Positions 13,040 through 23,900 of a stretch of 64,000 nucleotides of DNA are shown piece by piece. Under the pieces are notes generated by a model, which was not told the origin of the DNA, ran no database searches, and saw nothing but the letters and a program-made list of their open reading frames with translations. Each line of letters begins with the position of its first letter. The stretch's first letter is position 1. Source of the DNA: Gordionus sp. m RMFG-2023 (Eukaryota > Nematomorpha > Gordioida > Chordodea > Parachordodidae); the NCBI RefSeq assembly GCF_954871325.1, contig NC_088778.1, positions 2,203,743-2,267,742 of the forward strand, in the 5' to 3' direction. A program made the translations under genes and the position numbers.

Positions 13040-13967
13040 TCAAGAATTGAAACTAAATAATATAAAATATTAAAAATTATATTTAATTACTTTCTTTCTC
13101 TTGAAATAAATATATTTAAATGTTAAAATGTCAACAAGTTTTGAAATTTATTTTTGTTTTCACAATACATGGTTATATAATATTATATTAAAAAAATCTT
13201 CAGCATTTATTGAGATATGAGCCTTTAGATGTTGATAGATAACTATAAAATACACTTGAAAATAAAAATACGTTACTGGCTTTCGAAGTCACCGAGGATA
13301 TAGTATGAGGAGAAATTATATATGTCAGTCAACACATAAATGATTTACCAAACTATGTCCAAAATTAAATATATGCTTTTCCTATCGCTTATCCTTATTA
13401 ACCTTTATATCATCTTTCTAATCCATGACTCCCTGATCGAGGCATAATCTCAGGAAAAAAATGAACCCTAAAAATTAGATCACTGATTAACGGACATTTC
13501 AAAATTGGATAACTGACTAAATATATCAAATTAAATACAGGTACATTTACATAATGCTAAACGTTGACTGTATAATTTAATTAATTCTTATAATCACAAA
13601 GATAAAATATTTCTAATAATTGCATAAATAATATAAACAATATTCAAATTAAATTATAATTAATATTATTATTATTAAAATTCATATATTATTACAATTA
13701 CCATGATCTGAATATTTGAGAATTTTTTTTTTCCAAATTTTTATTTGATTATAATATTATGTAAAAAAATTTACTAAACTAAGCTAAACAAATTTTAAAA
13801 CATTATTACAAAACAAGAGCATTGCACAGTTTTATAAGAATGTATCATGATACTTTTTGTATCACAACATTGAATTGTAGATTAAATAATTGAAAAATCA
13901 TTATTTAAAAAAAATAATAATAAAACTAATCATAACGACATAGGGGGGTGGGTGTTGTTATCGTTCA
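13040..13967. other. 3' flank of receptor B, nothing else recognised
   Basis: AT-rich sequence with homopolymer runs and no supported gene. It separates the LINE relic from the stop codon of copy B. Confidence 0.4.
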
Positions 13968-16900
13968 TTACATTATGAATGCACGCCAATCTGAATTAAA
14001 AAGGATTTCTAGGTAAAACAATGTTGTAGCATATAGGAGGCATAGTGAATCGTATACAATTGTTATTTTTAGCAGAGTCGATCCTTCCATGGCGACTAGA
14101 GAATCCCAGAATAAATTTATTATTATCATTGGAAGCATGAATGCGATGTTTTGAAAGACTAGGAGACTCGTGGTGGTTAAATTTATTTGATACTTGTTCA
14201 GCATAATTATTGGCCCAGGTTGGGAATGATGAGAAATACTCATATAAGTTTGCGTTTTTCTAATCTCCTCACGGGTCGGGAAGGTAAAATTGGTGCTAGT
14301 AATGGCGGTTTTTCGAGTAGGAAATGATTTTCCGACATGAGCTAATATAATTAATAAGCAATTATATAGATTACTAATGTTATTTAATTATACCCTGTCA
14401 AGGCTTATTAACTTTTTTTAAACAATTACATATTGAAATACAATTATTTAAAGGTTTTTTTATTGAACGGTTATGTATTAACCCCAGAGGAGAGATATCG
14501 TGCAGACCGGGGGGGGGGGAGTTAAAGCCTTACCACATTTTTTTTATCATTTAAAATGGGTAAAGAATTGTTTAATTAGATATTTTGTCATAAATGTTTT
14601 TAAAAAATATTCTATTTTAAGGCAGAGTTAATGAGCTCATATAGTCTTTTCAAATTTCTAGTTGCAAGAAAGTATTAGGTATCATTTTATTTTAAGATTA
14701 ATAATTATAGATCATCGGAGAACAAATGTAAGTTTCAATGATGTTGAAAACGCTAGTAAAATGAAATATTTAACATTATTTTTTAGAAATGGGCTTTATA
14801 AATTTTTTTTTGTGAAGAATGCATGACCAAAATTAAGCTATTAAAATTTACGGGGCGGAAGTGTTAAATCCTATTACTATACTTCTGGTATTTAGGAAGA
14901 GTTAACAGCCTTGTTTGTAAGTCTTAATAATAAAATTCTAAATAACTTTAACATCTTTTGTCCGTATTTTATCCTGAAAATCTATTTCCTTAACGCGGGG
15001 TTATAAAATTCAAAACTCCTAACTTTTTTGTTTTAAAATTTGTAGCCATTATATAAATTCTGGAAATAATTAAAAAGAGCAATGAATTATATTAATTGAT
15101 ATGAAAAAGAGCATTATAAACGAAGTTATAACCTAACCAAATTAAATTTTGGAGAGGTATAATTTCCGTGAGACATAAAAGTTTACTGAGGGAAAAGGCG
15201 TGAGTGAATAAATTTTAAATTTCGAGTCTTGAGAATCGTTACAATCTTTTCTAAAAATATAACAGGGATTGATAGGGAAGGAGAGAGTTTTTTTTTTAAA
15301 GAAATTTAAGCATATTTTCTTCCAACATCTTTATCAATAGCAATTTTATTCCCCATCCAAATTATTTTATTAGGTTAAAGATATGGCAGTTAGCAGAAAG
15401 GCTTTTAGAAAAAAATGATATTTAGTGTTGGTTTTTTTAGGGTTGCTTTTTTTTCAGGGGTTTTGATTTAAAATAAATTTAACAAATTATACACGTTTCT
15501 CACCCAACTTCCATAAGATAAGTGCGGAATTATATTAGTTTTAGGTAAACTTAGAATAGGTTAAAAAAATATATTGCTGCATTGCTCTTACACACATAAT
15601 TTTGGTTTATTTGTAACACCACTTTTTGATATAATTTGTATAATTTTATAAATGTAAATTACATTCGCCCAACTATAAATACTTACTCATTTATTAGATT
15701 CTAATAATTCAAAGAAGTACCATATAAATATTATATACCTGAGATTGCAGTACACGAAGATAAAGTTAGGGTCGGTTTGCCAGAAGATTTTGATGTATTT
15801 TTTATCCCTTCCACGTTGTTCATTTCAATGTCTTGATTCAGGGCCAATCGTTTGTTTGTAGATTGAAAAGTGTTCATAATTTCTAAGTCATTCCAGGATT
15901 GTGATCTAATATTTGAGATAGGTCTCCTATTCTGCGCTTGACGTAAATTTTTGGAGCGTAATGGTGTGCCATTGATACTATTCTTAGATTTTATTCTTTT
16001 AACGAGCACATAAATATATGCGTAACACATAGCAAACAAGGGAATGAATTTGGTGAATATTTCTCTAACGATTTGATATATAATCCACATTATAGCTGAT
16101 TTTGTTTCGAATATATTATAAACCGCCAAATAAAATGTCTTAGACGACATGTCTATTACAAAGTTATTATCATATATTCTACGATTAAGCTCTCTTTTGC
16201 CTATTGCAATATAATTACTTCCTATAAAAGATATATCTCTTTTCACCTTAACGCCTATATCTTTCAAGCCTTTATCATCACAAAATGTTCCTTCCATTAT
16301 CTTGTACCAAAAGGTCACAGGGGCAAACATAATCAAAGAAATTACTATGGTGATTATAATGATGTATTTAACAAATCTAGGCTTGAAGAATTTGAGATAA
16401 TCTTTGTGCGCAACCACTGAGTAGCTATGCCAGCACATAAATACAGATATAATAAAACTTATGTTTATGACCATCTCAATCAGGGGGTTATAATAATTGG
16501 CTTCATAGTTGTTCCAGCTGAATCCAAACCAAATTTTCCTGCGGAGAGTTGAACGGCTTCCGCTTTTCAAATAATAATTTATGAGGGGACTAGAGGTAAG
16601 TATCATTATTATCAGCTGATTAAAGCAAAAATAACTGGCATATAAAATATTGATTCCTACCGTGTCGGATAAATTGGAGAATCCATTGTCTCTCTCCGAA
16701 GATGAATACGTCATGTAGGAAAAGCAAAAGGAAATATGGTTTAAGATACTTGAGAATCGATTTATTATTCCATGATTCATGCGCGCATTAGGGTTTAAAG
16801 GTAGTGCCATTTTCTTCGGTATCATCTTGTAAATACTTAAATTTCAAAGATATACAAATTAAATTATATAAATTGTATTTAGGTTTGGCTTATTATAATA

Positions 16901-18361
16901 AAATAAATATGATTGCTTGTTGCGATTACCTATAATATTTATCAAGACTGATCTCTACTGATATACACTTAAATGACTGAACCCCGAGTACAGGTAGTTA
17001 ATGTATGCCATCTAATTATTGAGACTTCCTATATGAAGAAAAAATCATCGTTAAATTTGATAATAAATTTTTAAAGTTATTATTATACCCTGCAATTGTA
17101 ATTCAAATATAAATAGCTTAATTCTAGGGTCAACGCAATTGATCTTTCAGATGAAGTTTCTAAAAATCTCAGTTTGATTTCACAAGGGCAAATCTTAATA
17201 TCATACAATTTAGGAAATTATGTGGAACCTACCAAAACACGAGTTAAAAAATTAACTCCTTACTGTAACTATCTTTTCTTAAGTGTACACGTTAGGCCGA
17301 TTCACGAAATCAACTAATTTGCATTATTTTGATCAATAGTATTTTAAAAAATCTGAAATCTATAGGATACACATTTTGATCCTCCAGAAAATCAGATGTT
17401 TAAATTTTTTTAAATACATGCTAAATAAATTAAAAAATACTGTAAATAGTGCTTCTAAGTTTTAAAAAAATTTATTATTTTTTTCCTATCATTTTATTTC
17501 CACGCTAATACGCAAATTGTGGAAGATATTAATCCGGCAATATTGAGCGATTATGCCAATTGGTTAATCTAATATGTTCCACTATTTTTTACAGGCTACT
17601 AATAACAAAATAACAAATTTTTATTAAATACCTATATTGTTTAAAATATAAAGGAAATCTAATACTCTTCCGTGCTTTGGTTGCATCAGAAATTCCCTGG
17701 CATCTGGCATGTGGCTATTAAAATTTTATTTTCAAGCCGGGGATTAACCCCCCGAGATTAAAATAACTCGTCTTAGCTCAATTCTTAGTTTTGATCTAAT
17801 ACTCATATTTAAAAAGATAATAAAGATATTATTTGTATATCAATGATGAGAATTTTTAAGGAACATATAAAATAATGTTTTTATTTAATTTCTTTTTATT
17901 ATTAGCATCTGGGTCAGAAGAGAGAAAATACAGGATTGTTCAGAAATCCTATATTAAATTTTGAATAGAAAAAAAAATTCCATATATTAAATCTTTTTAT
18001 TTTTTCAAATCAGTTCTTTTCAGGCCTGCCCCTGGTGGGCCATAAAATCTCAAAATCTAAAAAAATGCGGTTAGCGGCGCTTTTATGCTATTTTACAAAA
18101 TCCTGGCATTGCCGCCTCTTACCGTATTATATAGATATCACGTTCAAGCAAAGACGAAAATAACGCGAAAATTAGGATATATAGCTTTTACTTGCATAAT
18201 AGAATCATAATAGCAATCGAATTTCCTATGTAACCGAGAATTAGTACTGCCGGGTATACCCTAAGATATACAATTTTTTCCAAAGCAGAAACCCTCATCA
18301 ACGATTCAGCGTGATAGCAACCTCTTTTGGTTATAACCGCGATCTCGTTCAAGGTAACCAT
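13968..18361 (-). CDS. Rhodopsin-type GPCR, copy B (three exons, intact)
   Basis: Predicted receptor of 546 residues. Exons are 18361-18192, 16835-15739 and 14341-13968. Joins are TGC AA|T ATT and TCA G|CT CAT, both in frame with GT/AG ends. TM1 carries GYIGNS. Exon 2 encodes TM2 to TM5, with HKDYLKFFKP in the DRY position, so the arginine normally essential for G-protein coupling is lysine here. FIP follows in TM5. Exon 3 encodes TM6 (FMLP) and TM7 ending TTLFY, and the protein stops right after RAFIM, making its C-tail the shortest of the cluster. It groups with copy A by TM7 sequence. Each spliced frame is open. Coupling may differ from the other copies; function is inferred only from family topology. 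Confidence 0.82.
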
Positions 18362-19740
18362 TAATATTTGTAATTAGGGAGTTATAAAAAATTTGAAGAT
18401 AAAAATCGAGAAATTAATGGTTTAATTAATTTAATAGCAGCCGATTGTTTTTATTTAATCAACCTTGCATGAAGAATGATATTTTTGACAAATTAGGACA
18501 TAGAATATAAAAATTATATTTTAATTTTAAATTAACAATTAATTATACGCCACCCGTTTTTCGCCCACTTTGCATTTTTATTTAGAATTAAAAATTAATT
18601 AACTTAATTAACTTAATTAAGTAAGCAGTTCATTTTTATTAAAAATAAATCTGATAATTCTATTTGATATATATATTAACTTGGTAATTTTTTAAAGGCA
18701 ATATTATAAAATGATAAAGTAGTTGTAGGGATATTTTACAAATAATCAATGAGGGTGTACCGCTGTAGGTTTCGAAAATTTTTAAGACTGTTATTTTCAT
18801 CGGGTATATAGTTATTTATTGTATTGATGATAAAAGTATTCGATAAACCTTCATTTTTTTTTAATAGGCGAAGCCAATTTTTATAAGGAGTTCTGGGGAG
18901 CAGCTTACTCTTACCATTTTTAAAGGACCTGTTTTACCGGGTCTTTCATTCGAATCATTGTTTATATATCTTATTTTTTGCGCAATGACTGTACTCGAGC
19001 AATTATGAATATATAGCCCGATTTATTTTGTAATTAATTAAAAAAAATGACAGATATTATGGCCATATTAGTCGGAAATTTATAGAATAGGTATTTTAAA
19101 CATTATGGGAGACTAAAAAGGTTCGTGTTTGCATCATTATTGTCATAAATTTAAAGTGAGGGAAAATTATAAATCAGTTAGCCAATCTCTCGCCTGCAAC
19201 ATAAATTTTTTTTTAAACTAACTAACGATAATAACTTTAAAATGCTATGATTAATTATGTAAAATGTTGCTATCTACCCTAGGTGAATGGTTAAACAAAT
19301 ATTTAATACATATATATTTATTATTTTTTGTTGAACAAAATAGCTTAGATGACATGAAGTATTCATGCCTATAAACTAATGTATGAAACAAGGGACAGAG
19401 AATGCAGTAAAAAGTGACGGTCAACAGTCCGGGCCTAATAGATGGAGGCTCGAACCCGAGCGGGACTAATCGATTATTATTGTATTCAATCTAGTCCATT
19501 ATTTTTGGCACGTATTGTTGAAATGTTTTAAATGCTTTAATTTATGAAATCTAGTAATTTTTATTAGAGATATAGACGATATATTTGAAAATTTAAAACG
19601 CATTCTTCCATGTTTCTCGGCCCACAAGGCCCTTTTTTTCAATTAGAAATTTCTTCAACATCCCTAAAATCTTTTACGCCCTACAATCGAGGGTGCATCT
19701 AGTAAGATTCAAAACCAAAAAAGGAGTAATTTTTAGTGAC
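18362..19740. other. Intergenic between receptor B and LINE relic
   Basis: The first few hundred bases resemble the 5' flank of copy A (C-rich patch, then long AT stretches). Around 19430-19475 there is an isolated GC-rich patch containing a B-box-like GGTTCGAGCC on the minus strand, without a foldable tRNA around it. Nothing else was recognised. Confidence 0.4.
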
Positions 19741-19744
19741 TGCT

Positions 19745-20560
19745 TAAATATCAAGTTTACATTGCTTCGCATCAGGCCACACTTCCTTCCAAACATGGCG
19801 GACTTGGTAAAATCCACACTGTCGATCTCAATATGTGCGTTCATTGCTAGCCACCTTCAGGCACATTGACCAACATCTGTCTACGATCCTTTTTTGAATA
19901 CAGTTACGATGTAGTGGGTTAAATCCGTCACAAACAACAATATTTCCCATCTCTTTAAAACAGAAGGATTGGGGTCTATCACTTGTGAAAAACTCCGTTG
20001 ACCTTATTTCGAGTCATTCACCTTTGGCTAGGTCCACATTCATTGAACTTATCAAGGATCGGGGATATGAATTTTTATTGGACAATCACGAGCTCAACTA
20101 TGGATTCCTTTTCATTACCATATAAATGCAGCAAATGTCATACTGATCATGACAATATGGCGCTTTATCCTTTACATTGCAATCGTAATTCCGGTCGGCA
20201 AACCCGGTACTCAGGTGCAATCAAATCATATCTCTTGCACTTAGGTCAACTGATTTTCCTACCTTGGAGCATTCTGGTCCATTTCCCGATGGTAGGCGTT
20301 TATGGAGTTACACGAATTCCAAGATCACAACAAGTTCCTAATATGGGATTTTTCTTATTTGGACACAAACTCCCCTTTCAATTTTAACAAGGAACAGAGC
20401 TCATATTTTACAAATACAGCGCTGATTCTTCTAATTACATATTCATACCAATCATCTGCTCCATGGTGATTTGGCCAAAAAGTTTTTTAAAGACGTTGGC
20501 CGCCTAATCAGGAAAAATTCTGAAAAACCTCGAGAAAAGCATTTAATTAATAGTGAGCAC
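19745..20560 (+). mobile_element. LINE relic, C-terminal part of reverse-transcriptase ORF
   Basis: Plus-strand fragments in successive frames match the tail of a non-LTR retrotransposon protein. They read QKDWGLSLVKNSVDLISS, then a Cys/His cluster KCSKCHTDHD...HCNRNSGRQTR (19998-20387 frame; like C.C..D..G.H...C..SAGR..RH), then PFPDGRRLWSYTNS (like DGRRPDG.T), then LAKKFFKDVGRLIRKNSEK near 20475-20535. The order agrees with family members carrying a C-terminal Cys-rich RNaseH-like tail. At least three frame changes separate the pieces, so it is dead. The family within LINEs is not resolved. Confidence 0.65.
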
Positions 20561-21200
20561 AAATTTTGCATTTGCACTACGTTTTTTTAACGCATCTTTG
20601 TTTAAATTGAAAGCAGTACGTTTTTTTTCTTTGTTTAAAATTGAATCGTGACTTTATTTTTATTAAACAATATGGATTTCTTTAGTTTACAAGACGAGAA
20701 GGATGACCTCTAAAATATTTATGGAACGTATGTTTATTTTATCAATTCGATCTCTCTTGATGATTAGAGAAAGAGGATTTTGAATAATTGTGCCGGTTTA
20801 GCTTTTATTTATTTTGTATTTTACATTATCATATTATTTATGCTCAATATTGTCATTTTGTTATTATGATTTTTTTAAAATCTAATTCGTAATCGTTTAC
20901 TAACTATTTACTTCAATTATTATAATTATATTATTACTTCGCTATTATATTTATAAAAATAAATTTTATTTGATATTTCTTCAAATGGAGATAGAAAAGT
21001 GTATTCTTAATTATTAAATATTTTTAAAAATATCTTTATACATCCAAATAATCATACCTTAAAATCTTAATTTTATTATTTGATGTTTATTTATTTTTTT
21101 AAATTTAATTTTTTAACATAATATTTTTAATTAATGAAGTAAAAAATTATTAATTAATATAATAATACTTAATTTAAGAAATTATAAGAGAAGTATTGTT
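20560..21200. other. Intergenic, nothing recognised
   Basis: Very AT-rich, with no ORF or element ends that I can support. Confidence 0.4.
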
Positions 21201-21203
21201 TCT

Positions 21204-21632
21204 CTTGCTTCTATGAAGGCTTCGTTACGTAAACTTAATGCACATAAATTCTCTTGATAAAAAAGGAACATGTACGAAGACATTAAAAAAATCTTTCATG
21301 TTATTATGTTGATGATAACTTCAACTCACTTACACCACATCTATATGCTTGCTTTTATGAAGGCTTCGTTACGTTAACTTAATGCACATAGATTCTCTTG
21401 ATAAAAAAGGAACATGTACAAAGACATTAAAAAAATCTTTCATGTTGTTATGTTGGTGATAATTTCAACTCATTACACCACATCTATATACTTGCTTCTA
21501 TGAAGGCTTCGTTACGTTAACTTAATGCACATAGATTCCCTTGATAAAAAAGGAATATGTACAAAGCCACTAAAAAATCTTTCATGTTGTTGGATGATAA
21601 TTTCAAATCTCTTACACACCCTCTATAGGAGC
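21204..21632. repeat. Tandem repeat, about 143-bp unit, three copies
   Basis: Units begin with CTTGCTTYTATGAAGGCTTC at 21204, 21348 and 21491 (periods 144 and 143). They share GTTACGTWAACTTAATGCAC, TTGATAAAAAAGGAAYATGT and TCTTTCATGTTRTTRTG. Units one and two differ at only a few positions; the third has lost a few bases near its end. No protein or RNA gene is recognised inside. Confidence 0.9.
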
Positions 21633-22323
21633 GATATTATATTTTTTGCCTCTTAATTTCTAACAACAAGGTGATAATGAGCAAGCCTTCGATTACCTTA
21701 ACATGCGAAGGCCTGAGTTAAGGTTGAAACTTGTAAGCATTTATATTAAAATTTATTATTATATTAAATTAATCAAATAGTTTTAAAGAATATTTGCTAC
21801 ATATTAATCAGATCAATACGATATTAAATTTCATAATTTCCGCCATTTAAAATTTTTTTTTTGAATTACGTCTTCGGCTCAAATTTTTAAAAGTGAAATC
21901 TCATGTTCTGATAGCTTTGATGCTGGGGCCCGCTTTCTTAATATTTGGCCATTTTATATTTTGCCTCTTTGAATGGTTTCTAATGGGAATTAGAAGAAAA
22001 ATATTACGAGAAGCAAATTAGTTATAAATGAATTTATCTTGTGATTTTTCAAATGATTGACAAATATAATTGAAATCTATTTTTCGAAATATATCAGTCC
22101 AACTCGGGTATTCAATTAGCTCCTTTTTCATTTCCCAAAATTATACTATATTGAATGGAGTTAGATCAAACAAAGACTCAAATCACGTTATATTTACCTA
22201 ATTCAATAAAATTTCTTAAATAAATATATTATTTTTTTTTTAAATTTAAAAAAAAAAACGTCAAAAAACAAATATTATAAAAAATTTTTTTTTTTTAAAT
22301 TTAAATCTTTAAAAAATAAAATT
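21633..22323. other. 3' side of tRNA-Ser, part of the inverted repeat arm
   Basis: The part at about 22150-22210 (reverse complement ATTGAATTAGGTAAATATAA then CGTGATTTGAGT) matches 62975-63010 on the plus strand. The similarity of the two tRNA loci therefore extends past the tRNA. An oligo-T run just 3' of the tRNA in its sense direction (near 22316-22310) would serve as a Pol III terminator. Confidence 0.5.
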
Positions 22324-22404
22324 CGCGATCGACAGGATTCGAACCTGTGCGGGAGAACCCAACTGATTTCTAGTCAGTCGCCTTAACCACTCGGCCACGA
22401 TCGC
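22324..22404 (-). tRNA. tRNA-Ser (anticodon AGA)
   Basis: Minus strand. The acceptor stem GCGATCG pairs fully with CGATCGC and is followed by discriminator G, typical of serine. The D-arm region includes the A box TGGCCGAGTGG. The anticodon stem ACTGA/TCAGT encloses CTAGAAA with anticodon AGA. A long variable arm (GGG-TTCT-CCC) marks a class II tRNA. The T arm ACAGG-TTCGAAT-CCTGT contains the B box. CCA is not encoded, as expected in animals. It has no intron. It is identical to the copy at 62741-62821. Confidence 0.97.
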
Positions 22405-23357
22405 TTGTATAATTTTATATAATAAACCTTATTTATTTATAATGATCACTATCGAATTTTCTTTCTAGAAAGGAGGATGTCCCTCACACATTCTTAAAGG
22501 TATATTACAAAAATTTAAAATAAAATTTTTGAGAGCTCCTGGAACGAAAAGTCATTGACTTCCGGTTATACATATTATAAGAATTTTTGTCAAATGGATT
22601 AATTTTTTTTCCTACTCATCAATCCACTCCGGAATATTTTTAAAATTCGACCTGGTGAATACAAAAATTCACTGATTCTGTATTTTAGCGTATTCTTTAA
22701 CGAGTATTATCATTTAATAAGCATATTATACATTTTATCCTTTTCGTTTCTAAACAAATATTTACTATATTACAAATTCTTACCATAAAAAAATTAGTTT
22801 AAATAATATTTCGAGAATATAATATATTTTATATGTGATAATTTTAAATTGTATTTAAAAAAAATGCATGGTAAAGCAGATATTTTTAGAATATAATATA
22901 TTATGTATTGCGATTATAAAAATAAAACTAATATTTATAGAAATAGAAGGAAATAATATTTTGGGAATATACTTTATTATGTATTGCGAATATATATTTA
23001 TAAAAATGGAAGAAAATAATATTTTGAGAATATAATATGTTGCATTTACTATTTATAAAATAAAAATAAATAGCTAAATATATGCATGTATCTAAATAGT
23101 ATTCTGAGAATATATTCTATTTCAATGAAAAACTTATATTTTATTATAAAATTATATTTAAATCGATGCCTTGATGCCAAATATATTTTAAAATAAATTG
23201 TAGTAATTAGATTGGTAAACATGCTTTAAAAACATATTAGATAATTAAATCAATGTATATTCATCAATATTAGAAATATGGCCAATTGACGGACTTGACA
23301 ACATTGCCAACATTCACGACTTAAAGTTCCTAGCTCTGGTTCTATATATATTTTTTT
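22405..23357. other. 5' side of tRNA-Ser and AT-rich spacer
   Basis: 22420-22565 is an inverted counterpart of 62520-62740 (shared blocks include CTAAGAATGTGWGAG, CATCCTC and CGTTCCASGAG). The rest, to 23357, is AT-rich with several imperfect ATATAATATATT / GAGAATATAATAT repeats (22800-23110) and no gene. Confidence 0.5.
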
Positions 23358-23520
23358 TAGTTCAGTCAGGCCAGGGCCCGGGTATATTAAAAAATATTTT
23401 TAGGTCCGTCAGGTATTTTAATGAAAAATAGGCTCGGACAGGCCCGAATATGTAAAAAATTAAAATAGAACCCGGTCCGTGTACCCGGATCGGGTTTAGG
23501 GCCGGGGCTGCAGGTCTCTG
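23358..23520. mobile_element. hAT-type MITE (CAGAG family), truncated copy
   Basis: GC-rich subterminal motifs (GGGCCCGGGT, CCCGGTCCGT, CCCGGATCGGG) end in GGGCTGCAGGTCTCTG, the terminal inverted repeat also found on the copy 130 bases to the right. The left terminus is missing. Confidence 0.7.
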
Positions 23521-23653
23521 AATAATATAATTCTTACACTTGATTGCATCCTGACCTTAGCTCATACCCTAGTTTTAGTTCTTATTCATTTCATTTCATA
23601 TGATATAAGTATATAAACAAGCCCTCGTCAAGTCTTTATAACATTACGTATAG

Positions 23654-23900
23654 CAGAGACCTGCAGAGGTACCATTTGTAGGGCCCGGCACGGCCTGTAT
23701 TTTTTTTAAAAAATTGTTTCTGCCCGGCCGGGATTTTTATTTCAAAAATTATTTTCGGCCCGGCCCGGGCCGGATTTTTCAAAAATATATTTTACTAATG
23801 GCGATTTCGAATATTTGGTTTCGGATATATTTAAAAAAATTAAAATACGGCCCGGCCCGTGTATCCAGGACGGGCTTAGGGCTGAGCCTTCAGGACTCTG
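23654..23900. mobile_element. hAT-type MITE (CAGAG family), complete copy with target duplication
   Basis: The termini are CAGAGACCTGCAG at the left and CTTCAGGACTCTG at the right, an imperfect inverted repeat beginning CAGAG. Inside are multiple GGCCCGGCCCG-type repeats. It is flanked by an 8-bp duplication ACGTATAG / ACATATAG (7 of 8), the hAT target length. The homologous 3' flank of copy D (about 34185-34215) has the uninterrupted site. It is 247 bp long with no transposase; the plus-strand open frame across it is not a gene. Confidence 0.85.

Noticed and set aside
14508-14522. G-run (about ten G) as a quadruplex signal
   Set aside because: It is a single run without partner runs; there is not enough to support a structure.
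19430-19475. Possible tRNA or SINE: B-box-like GGTTCGAGCC on the minus strand
   Set aside because: No acceptor or anticodon stem and no A box can be found around it.
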